In this document: positions 17,159 through 24,539 of the stretch, piece by piece
How positions within the stretch are numbered: position 1 is the stretch's first letter
How the letters are laid out: each line of letters starts with the position of its first letter
DNA from: Microbulbifer flavimaris
GTDB lineage: Bacteria; Pseudomonadota; Gammaproteobacteria; Pseudomonadales; Cellvibrionaceae
Length of the DNA stretch: 64,000 bases
Reading direction: 5' to 3'
NCBI RefSeq assembly: GCF_001641755.2
Contig: NZ_LRFG02000005.1
Coordinates: forward strand, 186,001 to 250,000
Position numbers and translations under genes: made by a program
Notes under the pieces: model-generated
Database searches by the model: none
The model's input: only the letters and a program-made list of their open reading frames with translations
Told to the model about the DNA's origin: nothing

Positions 17159-18625
17159 ATGTCTGGACAGTGGCTCGTCGCGCTCACCTTCATTGCCTAC
17201 CTGGCGTTGATCCTGCTCATCGGTGTCTACGCCTATCTGCGCACCAAGAACGCCAGTGACTATTTCCTCGGTGGTCGTTCGCTGCCGCCGGCGGTGGCGG
17301 CCTTGAGTGCCGGCGCATCGGACATGAGTGGCTGGCTGTTGCTGGGCTTGCCGGGCGCTGCCTATGCCAGCGGTCTTTCCTCCGGCTGGATTGCTATCGG
17401 CCTGTTCAGCGGCATTGTGCTGAGCTGGACGGTGATGGCGCGGCGTCTGCGGATTTATACCTACGAGCTGGATGACGCACTGACGGTACCCGCCTATCTG
17501 CACCGTCGCTTCAATATGGGACACCCCTACCTGCGCACCTTGTGTGCCTTCTTCATCCTGCTGTTCTTCCTGTTTTATGTGGCCTCAGGCCTGATTGCCG
17601 GGGGCAAGTTGTTTGAGACCGTGTTTGGCTGGGATTATCGCTGGGCAGTGGTGATCGGTGCTGCGGCGGTGATTTCCTACACCCTGTTTGGTGGCTTTCT
17701 GGCAGTTTCCTGGACGGATGTATTCCAGGGGCTGTTGATGAGCCTGGCACTGGTGATCGTGCCGGTGATCGTGATCATGGACCAGGGCGGCTTTTCCGCC
17801 AGCTGGGGCAAGCTGCAACAGCAGGTGCCGGAGTTGATGCACTGGATGCAGGACAGCAGCGGCCAGACGCTCGGGATCGTGGCCATTCTGAGTTCCCTGG
17901 CCTGGGGGCTCGGTTATTTCGGCCAGCCCCATATTCTCGCCCGCTTCCAGGCGGTGCGCAGTGCAGACGATGTGCCGGTGGCGGCATCGGTGGCCGCCAT
18001 CTGGTCGCTGGCGGGGTTCCTGGGTGCCATGGCGGTGGGCCTGTTCGGGCACCTGGAGCTGACCCAGGTGCTGGCGGACGGTGAGCGTGTGTTCATGGCG
18101 CTGGTGGAGGCCCTGTTCCATCCGGTGGTGGCCGGCGTCCTGCTGGCGGCGATCCTGTCGGCCATCATGAGCACGGCGGACTCCCAGCTTCTGGTTTCCT
18201 CTGCTGCACTGGCGGAAGACATCTACCACGTGTGGTTCGGCCGCAGCACCAGTCCCGAGGCCATGGTGAAGGTGGGGCGCTGGGCGGTGGTTGCGCTGTC
18301 TCTGATCGCCGTCTGGGTGGCCATGGAACCGGACTCCAAGGTGCTGGATGTGGTGGCGTATGCCTGGGCCGGACTCGGTGCCGCCTTTGGCCCGGTGACA
18401 CTGATCAGCCTGTTCTGGTCGCGCATGACCGGTGCCGGTGCGATTGCCGGTGTGCTGGTGGGTGGCGTGACGGTGTTGGTGTGGAAGCAGCTCTCCGGCG
18501 GCATATTCGATATCTATGAGCTGCTGCCGGGTTTTGTCCTCTCTGCAGCTGCTATCGTGATAGTTAGTGCAGTGACGAAGTGTCCTGCCGAGGTGGAGCA
18601 GCGGCACCGTACAATTGTCGGCTGA
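17159..18625 (+). CDS. putP: sodium/proline symporter
   Basis: A 488-residue secondary transporter of the SSS family with about 13 membrane segments. The N-terminal segment is followed by DYFLGGRSLPPAVAALSAGASDMSGWLLLGLPG, the diagnostic PutP region containing the Asp and Ser/Gly residues involved in Na+ and proline binding. GGxxAVSWTDVFQG and the IMSTADSQLLVSSAALAEDIY block are also typical. It takes up proline with Na+, as nutrient or compatible solute. GAAAGGGAG precedes the start. No putA is in the window. Confidence 0.93.
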   Translation: MSGQWLVALTFIAYLALILLIGVYAYLRTKNASDYFLGGRSLPPAVAALSAGASDMSGWLLLGLPGAAYASGLSSGWIAIGLFSGIVLSWTVMARRLRIYTYELDDALTVPAYLHRRFNMGHPYLRTLCAFFILLFFLFYVASGLIAGGKLFETVFGWDYRWAVVIGAAAVISYTLFGGFLAVSWTDVFQGLLMSLALVIVPVIVIMDQGGFSASWGKLQQQVPELMHWMQDSSGQTLGIVAILSSLAWGLGYFGQPHILARFQAVRSADDVPVAASVAAIWSLAGFLGAMAVGLFGHLELTQVLADGERVFMALVEALFHPVVAGVLLAAILSAIMSTADSQLLVSSAALAEDIYHVWFGRSTSPEAMVKVGRWAVVALSLIAVWVAMEPDSKVLDVVAYAWAGLGAAFGPVTLISLFWSRMTGAGAIAGVLVGGVTVLVWKQLSGGIFDIYELLPGFVLSAAAIVIVSAVTKCPAEVEQRHRTIVG

Positions 18626-18779
18626 GCTGCACCGCTTGTTCGCGGCTGTGCGGGAAGTATCGCCGCAAACCGGGCTGACGCTTGTCGGCCGGCGGTTTCC
18701 TCGACGGCGCACCGTGTCTGTCGGGGATGAAAAGGATTTCCATCCGCACTAATTAACCAAACGCGGTTGGAGATACTGA

Positions 18780-19292
18780 GTGATTGAAGTTCATCTCGGT
18801 GACATCACTCGATTACAGGTCGATGTAATCGTCAACGCGGCCAATCGCCACCTGTCTGGTGGCGGTGGTGTCGATGGGGCTATCCACCGGGCGGCGGGGC
18901 CCGAACTTTCTGAGGCCTGCCGTGAGATCGGCGGTTGCCCGGTCGGGGAAGTCAGGCCAACCCCGGCCTTCTCCCTCCCTTCAAAGCGTATCTACCACAC
19001 GGTCGGCCCGGTCTGGCGGGGCGGCAACCTCGGTGAGCCGGAGTTATTGTGCAGTTGCTACCGGCACTGCCTCTCCCTGGCACGGCGGGAGGGGATGCGG
19101 TCCATCGCCTTCCCCGCGATCAGCTGTGGGGTCTACGATTATCCCGCGGAGCTGGCTGTGGAAATCGCAGTGGAGCAGGTCCAGGAGCACCTGGACCGGG
19201 ACAGCCCGCCGTTCGAGATCGTCTTCTGCTGCTTCGACGAGGCGATGGCGGAGTTGTACCGCCAGCAGCTCGACGCACTGGTGCGCCGCTGA
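18780..19292 (+). CDS. macro-domain ADP-ribose-derivative hydrolase
   Basis: A 170-residue single macro domain, GTG start with GGAG upstream. The ligand-binding motifs are clear: VNAANRHLSGGGGVDGAIHRAAG with catalytic Asn and Asp, HTVGPVW, and the SCGVYDYP loop. Family members (YmdB/MacroD type) hydrolyse O-acetyl-ADP-ribose or remove mono-ADP-ribose from proteins. No ADP-ribosyltransferase or sirtuin gene lies nearby, so the physiological substrate cannot be read from context. The gene stands alone between putP and the Mpo1-like gene. Confidence 0.93.
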   Translation: MIEVHLGDITRLQVDVIVNAANRHLSGGGGVDGAIHRAAGPELSEACREIGGCPVGEVRPTPAFSLPSKRIYHTVGPVWRGGNLGEPELLCSCYRHCLSLARREGMRSIAFPAISCGVYDYPAELAVEIAVEQVQEHLDRDSPPFEIVFCCFDEAMAELYRQQLDALVRR

Positions 19293-19310
19293 AGCACTGT
19301 TGATTCTTGT

Positions 19311-19361
19311 CCTCGCGTCCAACATTATTGGCGCATAAAACGCACAATAAATGACGCGAGG
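19311..19361 (+). promoter_or_regulatory. 5' hairpin overlapping the ribosome site of the Mpo1-like gene
   Basis: CCTCGCGTC (19311-19319) is perfectly complementary to GACGCGAGG (19353-19361), and an inner ATTATTG/CAATAAAT pairing extends the stem. The right arm contains the GAGG closest to the ATG at 19370, so folding could hide the ribosome-binding site. An alternative is that it is a terminator for the macro-domain gene, but no T-run follows. Confidence 0.45.
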
Positions 19362-19369
19362 ATAAGAGT

Positions 19370-19834
19370 ATGCGCAGCGCGGAGCAGTGGTTTTCCGAAT
19401 ACGGCGAGAGCCACCAGAACCCAACCAACAAGGCGATTCACTGGATTGCAGTGCCGGTGATCTACGCCACAGTCATCGGCCTGGTCTGGTCCATCCCCCA
19501 GCCGGCTTTCATGGCCGAGATTGCCTGGCTCAACTGGGCTGTGGTGGCGCTGGTGCCGGCCCTGATGTTCTATGCCCTGATGTCCTTCTCCGTGGCCCTG
19601 GGCATGGTGGCGCTGAGCGTGGTCTGCCTGTGGGGCTGGTCCATTGTCGACCGGCTGGGCTTTAGTGTCTGGCAGGTGTCGCTACTGCTGTTCGTGGTGA
19701 TGTGGATTTTTCAGTTTATCGGCCACCACGTAGAGGGCAAGAAACCTTCCTTTTTCAAAGACGTGCAGTTCCTGCTGATCGGGCCGGCCTGGGTAATCGG
19801 TTTTCTCTATCGCAAGCTGGGTATCCGCTACTGA
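19370..19834 (+). CDS. Mpo1-like (DUF962) integral membrane protein
   Basis: A 154-residue protein with about four membrane helices. The N-terminal EQWFSEYGESHQNPTNKAIHWIAVP with SHQNP and an H, and the later IFQFIGHHVEGKKPSF, are the conserved histidine-bearing blocks of the DUF962/Mpo1 family. In yeast, Mpo1 is an Fe2+-dependent dioxygenase that shortens 2-hydroxy fatty acids; bacterial members are uncharacterised. A role in membrane fatty-acid turnover is thus an inference. A strong hairpin covers the region just before its start. Confidence 0.88.
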   Translation: MRSAEQWFSEYGESHQNPTNKAIHWIAVPVIYATVIGLVWSIPQPAFMAEIAWLNWAVVALVPALMFYALMSFSVALGMVALSVVCLWGWSIVDRLGFSVWQVSLLLFVVMWIFQFIGHHVEGKKPSFFKDVQFLLIGPAWVIGFLYRKLGIRY

Positions 19835-19885
19835 GCCAGGCGGCAGCAGTCTGACTCAACACCGGGGTCCCGTTCGGGGCCCCTG

Positions 19886-20371
19886 TTACCGGTTGTAATG
19901 CACCGGGACTTCCAGCGTCTCTTTCACTTCCTCCATGACCACATAGCTGGTGCATTCCTGCACCTCCGGCAGTGTCAGCAGGGTCTCGCCGTAGAACTTG
20001 CGGTAGGCGCTCATGTCGGCCACCCGCGCCTTGATCAGGTAGTCAAAATTTCCCGATACCAGGTAGCACTCCTGTACCTCCGGCAGCGCTGCGACCGCAT
20101 TGCGAAATTCCTCGAAGGCATCCTGGGCAGAGCGGTTCAGGCGAATCTGTACAAAGACCACCAGCGCGGCATCCAGAAACTCGGGATTGATCAAGGCGGT
20201 GTAGCCCTGGATGACGCCGTCGCTTTCCAGACGCCGGACCCGCTCGACGCAGGGGGTAGCGGTAAGGCCCACCTGGCGGGCCAGTTCGGCATAGCTGGTG
20301 CGGCCATTTTTCTGCAGAACGCGCAGGATGTTGCGGTCGACGGTACTCAATTCATTGGCGCGTTTGCGCAT
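19886..20371 (-). CDS. Lrp/AsnC-family transcriptional regulator
   Basis: A 161-residue regulator starting at ATG 20371 with GGAG six bases upstream. It has an N-terminal winged helix (LSTVDRNILRVLQKNGRTSYAELARQVGL, recognition helix around CVERVRRLE) and a C-terminal RAM/AsnC ligand domain (VVFVQIRL, GNFDYLIKARVADM, TSYVVMEEVKET). It is divergent from alanine dehydrogenase across 196 bases with two dyads. By analogy with Lrp/AldR control of ald genes it probably regulates alanine dehydrogenase, with an amino acid as effector. Confidence 0.92.
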   Translation of the reverse strand: MRKRANELSTVDRNILRVLQKNGRTSYAELARQVGLTATPCVERVRRLESDGVIQGYTALINPEFLDAALVVFVQIRLNRSAQDAFEEFRNAVAALPEVQECYLVSGNFDYLIKARVADMSAYRKFYGETLLTLPEVQECTSYVVMEEVKETLEVPVHYNR

Positions 20372-20426
20372 GACGGGCTCCAAAATGGTCGATTTGCTCG
20401 AAAAATCAGCTTTCTCACGCCTAAGG

Positions 20427-20459
20427 CAGTGGAATCCACTGGTTTAGATGAAAATCTAA
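20427..20459. promoter_or_regulatory. two adjacent dyads in the regulator/ald intergenic region
   Basis: CAGTGG-AAT-CCACTG (20427-20441) is followed at once by TTAGAT-GAAA-ATCTAA (20444-20459). The second is close to the Lrp recognition palindrome (YAG...CTR) in sequence and length. Together they are good candidates for binding the neighbouring Lrp-type protein and for coordinate control of both genes. Confidence 0.5.
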
Positions 20460-20567
20460 CATAAATTCACTTGAAGGGCGGTCCTATACTAGCCGAAATC
20501 ACAGAGGCAGGACGGCAAACCGGCCATTGAAAGCGCGGGCGTCCTTCATTTTGAGGAGTAGAGAAAA

Positions 20568-21713
20568 ATGTTGATTGGTGTACCAAAAGAGATCAAAAAC
20601 CACGAGTACCGTATCGGCCTGACTCCGGCCAGCGTCCGCGAGCTGATCAGCCACGGCCACGAAGTGATCGTGCAAAAGGACGGTGGTGCCGCCATCGGCT
20701 TTACCGACGAAATGTACGTTGAGGCGGGTGCCCGCATCATCGATACGCCGGAAGAGATCTTCGCCAGCGCCGACATGATCGTCAAGGTGAAAGAGCCGCA
20801 GCCGCACGAGTGCGAGATGCTGCGCCCCGGCCAGATTCTCTATACCTACCTGCACCTGGCGCCCGATCCCAAGCAGACCGAGCTGCTGGTGAAGTCCGGT
20901 GCTACCTGTATCGCCTATGAAACCGTGACCGACCGCTTCGGCGCGCTGCCGCTGCTGGCCCCGATGTCCGAAGTTGCGGGCCGTATGTCCGTACAGTGCG
21001 GCGCGCACCACCTGGAGAAAGCCCAGGGCGGTCTGGGCGTGCTGCTGGGCGGCGTTCCCGGTGTGGCCCCGGCCAAAGTACTGATCATCGGCGGCGGTGT
21101 TGTAGGCACCAACGCGGCCAAGATGGCCCTGGGTATGGGCGCTGACGTGACCATCCTGGATCGCTCCCTGCCGCGTCTGCGTCAGCTGGACGATATCTTT
21201 GGCGGCGCGGTGCGCACCGAGTACTCCACCAATGACGCCATCGAGACCCATGCACTGGAGTCCGACCTGGTAATCGGTGCGGTTCTGATCCCGGGTGCCG
21301 CGGCGCCGAAGCTGCTGACCCGCGACATCATCAGCCGCATGAAGAAAGGCGCAGTGGTAGTGGACGTGGCCATCGACCAGGGCGGTTGTTTCGAGACCTC
21401 CAAGGCCACCACTCACCAGGAGCCGACTTACGTGGTAGACGGCGTGGTGCACTACTGTGTTGCCAACATGCCCGGCGGTGTTGCCCGCACCTCCACCATG
21501 GCCCTGAACAACGCGACTCTGCCGTTCGCCGTTTCTCTGGCCAACAAAGGTGCCAAGCAGGCCCTGCTGGACGACGCCAACCTCCTGGAAGGCCTGAACG
21601 TCCATGCTGGCATGGTGACCTACCAGGCAGTGGCAGATGTACTGGGTTACGAATTCGTCGACCCGAAACTGGCCCTGCAGAAATCTGCAGTGGACCAGGG
21701 TGCAGTGGCCTGA
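20568..21713 (+). CDS. ald: alanine dehydrogenase
   Basis: A 381-residue enzyme that interconverts L-alanine and pyruvate with NH4+ and NAD. The N-terminal MLIGVPKEIKNHEYRIGLTP, with conserved Arg and Lys, KVKEPQPHECEMLRPGQILYTYLHLA and the NAD-binding glycines VLIIGGGVVGTNAAKMALGMGA are diagnostic. The VAIDQGGCFETSKATTHQEPTY block is typical of bacterial Ald. GGAG lies near the start. It is divergent from an Lrp-type regulator. With PutP and the peptidases it fits growth on amino acids. Three hairpins follow its stop. Confidence 0.97.
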   Translation: MLIGVPKEIKNHEYRIGLTPASVRELISHGHEVIVQKDGGAAIGFTDEMYVEAGARIIDTPEEIFASADMIVKVKEPQPHECEMLRPGQILYTYLHLAPDPKQTELLVKSGATCIAYETVTDRFGALPLLAPMSEVAGRMSVQCGAHHLEKAQGGLGVLLGGVPGVAPAKVLIIGGGVVGTNAAKMALGMGADVTILDRSLPRLRQLDDIFGGAVRTEYSTNDAIETHALESDLVIGAVLIPGAAAPKLLTRDIISRMKKGAVVVDVAIDQGGCFETSKATTHQEPTYVVDGVVHYCVANMPGGVARTSTMALNNATLPFAVSLANKGAKQALLDDANLLEGLNVHAGMVTYQAVADVLGYEFVDPKLALQKSAVDQGAVA

Positions 21714-21778
21714 TCGGCCGCTTCACCGCGCTTGATTGAGTAACGCGTTTATTCTTGTTTGAGCACTGTTTCTCCCCA

Positions 21779-21797
21779 GGGGCGCTCCCGGCGCCCC
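21779..21797 (+). other. GC-rich hairpin downstream of ald
   Basis: GGGGCGC-TCCCG-GCGCCCC is a perfect seven-pair stem without a following T-run. It is the first of three hairpins after ald and may pause RNA polymerase or protect the 3' end of the mRNA. Confidence 0.45.
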
Positions 21798-21811
21798 GCT
21801 CTGTGAGACCA

Positions 21812-21833
21812 GGTGGCGGGAGCCACCATTTTT
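21812..21833 (+). terminator. rho-independent terminator downstream of ald
   Basis: GGTGGC-GGGA-GCCACC is followed by ATTTTT. It has a six-pair GC-rich stem and a short T-run, suitable for ending the ald transcript about 100 bases after the stop. Confidence 0.65.
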
Positions 21834-21835
21834 GA

Positions 21836-21860
21836 GCCGCGTATTTACGCGGCTTTTTTA
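21836..21860 (+). terminator. second rho-independent terminator downstream of ald
   Basis: GCCGCG-TATTTA-CGCGGC followed by TTTTTTA. It lies directly behind the previous terminator, making a tandem stop for the highly expressed-looking ald gene. Confidence 0.8.
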
Positions 21861-21911
21861 TTTGTGCTTTTGTTGTTGTCGCGGGTGGGTCGGAGAGGCT
21901 GCGCGTGCCGG

Positions 21912-22295
21912 TCAGACCGCAGGGCGGTCTGTTGTAATCCTCGACATCACGAGGTAGGCAATGCCGACCATCAGCGGTATCGCCGCAACAGCCAGCATGC
22001 CTTTGAAGGCATTGCCGCTGGGGTCGGGGGTGAAGAAACCCATCAGCGCAAGACCCAGGGCGATGGCCACCCACACGATGCCAATGCGGATGTCGCGCTT
22101 GGGATGCGGTCCGTAGCTGGCCAGGTGCTCGATCAGCGTCGGGGTCAGCGGATTGTCCTTTTCCAGCGCAAGGCGAATGGTCTCCTGCACTTCGCGGTTG
22201 GATTTCTGGCGGAAGTAGAGGGCCATCCATACCAGCAGGCCCACCAGCAGGAATAACGCGAAAGGGATCAGTAGGGCGAGGGTGCCTTCGTTCAT
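21912..22295 (-). CDS. small membrane protein with three predicted helices, function unknown
   Basis: A 127-residue protein. Hydrophobic segments are at about 6-27, 71-92 and 98-116, with a charged cytoplasmic-looking stretch (RQKSNREVQETIRLALEKDNPLTPTLIEHL) between the first and second. This layout of one helix, a soluble helix pair and two more helices occurs in several uncharacterised proteobacterial membrane families. It lies between the ald terminators and rsmE on the minus strand, about 90 bases downstream of rsmE. No catalytic residues are evident. Confidence 0.75.
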   Translation of the reverse strand: MNEGTLALLIPFALFLLVGLLVWMALYFRQKSNREVQETIRLALEKDNPLTPTLIEHLASYGPHPKRDIRIGIVWVAIALGLALMGFFTPDPSGNAFKGMLAVAAIPLMVGIAYLVMSRITTDRPAV

Positions 22296-22384
22296 ATTGT
22301 CGTGCTCCTGATTGAGTCGATGCCGGAAATCGGCGTTGCTTAATCAATAGATGCGCGACAGGGGCTGTTTGGATGCAGTGACCG

Positions 22385-23101
22385 TCAGCGCCCGGGAAAA
22401 AGACGCCCCAGCAGCACCGGCAGCGCCGTTTCGACCCGCAGGATTCGCGGCCCCAGGTGCACGCCCTCAAACCCCAGGTCCTGCAGCTTTTCGACTTCGT
22501 AGGGGATGAATCCACCCTCTGGCCCCACGGCCAGGGTCGCAGGGCCGTCGATATCCACAGGGCAGGGACTATCCGTCACCGGATGGGCGACCAGGCGGCG
22601 GGAGTCCGCCGCGATCTCCGCAAGCTCATCCTCGACGAAGGGTTTGAAACGCTTGCGCAGCTCAATGGTGGGCATCCGGGTATCCACGGCCTGTTCGAGG
22701 CCCAGCAGGCACAATTCCCGCAACTTTTCCGGCTCCAGCCAGGGGGACTGCCAGTAGGATTTTTCCACCCGGTAGGCATTGATCAGATAGATTTTCTTGG
22801 CGCCCAGTGTGGTCACATGCTGGATGATGCGCTTGAGCATTTTCGGGCGGGGCAGGGCGAGGATCACTGTCAGGGGGAGCGGTGTCGGTGCAGCATCCTG
22901 CAACGTGACCTCGAGCCTGACCTGGTTGTCGTCGATCTGCAGCACCTCCCCGCGACCGATCGCGCCATTGAGCAGCCCCACCTTGAGGTGGTCGCCGGGC
23001 CCTGCACGGTGCACCTGGCAGATATGTTCGTGACGGCGGCCTGTGAGCGTAACGCGGGTCGCCGCGGTGAAATCGTCGGGAAACAGAATGATCAGGTTCA
23101 A
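22385..23101 (-). CDS. rsmE: 16S rRNA (uracil1498-N3)-methyltransferase
   Basis: A 238-residue SPOUT-class methyltransferase that methylates U1498 of 16S rRNA. The N-terminal PUA-like part contains HICQVHRAGPGDHLKVG. The C-terminal knot has LAVGPEGGFIPYEVEKL and LGPRILRVETALPVLLGRL, the S-adenosylmethionine-binding signature of RsmE. Length is normal. It begins about 100 bases after the end of the 6-PTPS-like gene on the same strand. Confidence 0.95.
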   Translation of the reverse strand: MNLIILFPDDFTAATRVTLTGRRHEHICQVHRAGPGDHLKVGLLNGAIGRGEVLQIDDNQVRLEVTLQDAAPTPLPLTVILALPRPKMLKRIIQHVTTLGAKKIYLINAYRVEKSYWQSPWLEPEKLRELCLLGLEQAVDTRMPTIELRKRFKPFVEDELAEIAADSRRLVAHPVTDSPCPVDIDGPATLAVGPEGGFIPYEVEKLQDLGFEGVHLGPRILRVETALPVLLGRLFPGR

Positions 23102-23204
23102 GCTTTTGTTCTCAAGCTACAGGTCAGGCCGCACTTGGCGACTGACCCGTGGAAGCGGTGCAATGCCCTTGGGGCGGGAGCGGAGCGCTGGCCCCAGATA
23201 GCAG

Positions 23205-24050
23205 TCAGCTGGATGTGCTGGCCTCGGCGCCCTTGCCCAGTCCCTCGTACGCGCGCACGCGCACTATGCGGCCCTGTTCCTCTGCGGCAATGGTGTCGGC
23301 AATGTACTGGGCCAGCTGTTCCACCGTGGTGTCACACTGAACCAGCTCACAGCGGCTGGCCGGCAGTCCCAGGGTGAACTCCCCCTGCCGGGCCCGGTAG
23401 GCGAACTCGAACTGGTTGCTGTTGCTGCCGCCGACCAGGTCCTCGCCCGTGCCCAGGTAGATGTCACGCCAGCGCTCGGCCCAGCGCGCTTCCCAGTCCG
23501 GATCCCGCGTCCCGTCGATAAAGATCTGTATTCTGGAGCGGTGGCCGTGGGCAATGCGCTGGCAGTTGCCGTCGTGTTTCTTCAGCCCGTGGCTGTAGTG
23601 GTAGTAAGCGTCGTCGATGGATTCGCTGCGAAAGCGCAGCTGCAGCCTGGCGACGCTGCTGGGAAAGGCGCTGTCCAGCTGGGTTACACACCAGGCGGCG
23701 ACACTCTCCTCAAAAATTTCCTCGGCCTCGACCAGGGCGAAGGCCTGCTCCGGGCCGCTGACGGTAATCTGCCCGCCGTCCGCCAGTGACCAGGTCAATG
23801 AAAGCTTGTCATCGCTGCGTTGCAGCTCCAGGTGGGGCGACTGTACTGGCACCAGCAAGCGGTGATCGAGTTCACTATCGAGCCAGTTGCGCAGGGTTTT
23901 CTTGACGATGCCGAAGTCACACACCATACCCTGTTCGTCGAGCGCGCCGTCCAGCGCAGCACTGGCGAGCCAGGTTTCGCCCACCAGGCCGCGGGTATGG
24001 TCCAGGTAGCTGAAATCAACGTTGATGAGGTTGTCGACAAAGAGGTGCAT
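23205..24050 (-). CDS. 6-pyruvoyl-tetrahydropterin synthase/QueD-like protein, double length
   Basis: A 281-residue protein, about twice the length of a typical QueD or 6-PTPS subunit. The N-terminal half holds NLINVDFSYLDHTRGLVGETW and MVCDFGIVKKTLRNWLDSELDHRLLV, the usual strand plus the DF...LDH...L core. The C-terminal half has a second core with CQRIAHGHRSRIQIF, whose His residues would bind zinc. The two halves could form an intramolecular dimer. Whether it makes preQ0 precursors or a tetrahydropterin is not decidable from sequence. The 4.5S RNA gene lies divergently just upstream. Confidence 0.8.
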   Translation of the reverse strand: MHLFVDNLINVDFSYLDHTRGLVGETWLASAALDGALDEQGMVCDFGIVKKTLRNWLDSELDHRLLVPVQSPHLELQRSDDKLSLTWSLADGGQITVSGPEQAFALVEAEEIFEESVAAWCVTQLDSAFPSSVARLQLRFRSESIDDAYYHYSHGLKKHDGNCQRIAHGHRSRIQIFIDGTRDPDWEARWAERWRDIYLGTGEDLVGGSNSNQFEFAYRARQGEFTLGLPASRCELVQCDTTVEQLAQYIADTIAAEEQGRIVRVRAYEGLGKGAEASTSS

Positions 24051-24122
24051 GCACAGCCTTAGCGGTTTGGGTCAGGAATAGTCGGTCAAAAAACGCGGCC
24101 ATAGTATAACCGCTATCAGGGG

Positions 24123-24151
24123 TAGAACTCGCGCCTGTGAGTCTCTATAAT
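24123..24151 (+). promoter_or_regulatory. candidate promoter for the 4.5S RNA gene
   Basis: TATAAT (24146-24151) is a consensus -10 with a poor -35 (TAGAAC) 17 bases before it. A start near 24158 would leave a leader of about 65 bases to be trimmed before the mature RNA. The leader contains a CTTAAG...CTTAAG pair. Confidence 0.4.
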
Positions 24152-24224
24152 CGCGCCCTCTTCGATGCTGATCGCCAGTCGATATCGGTCGAGGGCTTAA
24201 GTTCTTCTTAAGAAGCAGTGTAGT

Positions 24225-24335
24225 GGCGGCCCTTCCGGTCCCCTCGCAATGAACAGCTGTGAACTCCGCCAGGCCCGGAAGGGAGCAACGGTAGCAGTGA
24301 CGTCATGTGCCGAGGGTGTGCTGGTTGGGCTGCCT
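24225..24335 (+). ncRNA. ffs: signal recognition particle 4.5S RNA
   Basis: About 110 bases folding into one long hairpin. The 5' end GGCGGCCC pairs with GGGCTGCC at the 3' end. The apical region contains the SRP-RNA signature CAGGCCCGGAAGGGAGCA, with the GGAA-type loop and the asymmetric internal loop that bind Ffh, and then the TGACGTCATGTGCCG strand. A T-run follows (ATTTTTG) as terminator. The ends are approximate to a few bases. The RNA targets nascent membrane proteins with Ffh and FtsY. Confidence 0.93.
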
Positions 24336-24539
24336 CCATTTTTGCCCCCTGAAATTCCCCTTTCGTACCTCCTTTCGCTCTGCTCACAGCAGTATTTTTC
24401 TCCGTCTTAGCCTTCATGCAGGGAATAATGTGCCGATGTTTCGTCCTGCGCCGCCCTTCGGTCCCGCGGGCTCTGGTCCCTATGCTATAAACGGCGTCAC
24501 TACCTGAAACCGATTCCGATAAAGACAAAGAGGGAACCG

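Noticed and set aside
18564..18749. Minus-strand open frame of about 60 codons after putP
   Set aside because: It overlaps the end of putP, has no good ribosome site, and has no recognised family. A small gene cannot be fully excluded.
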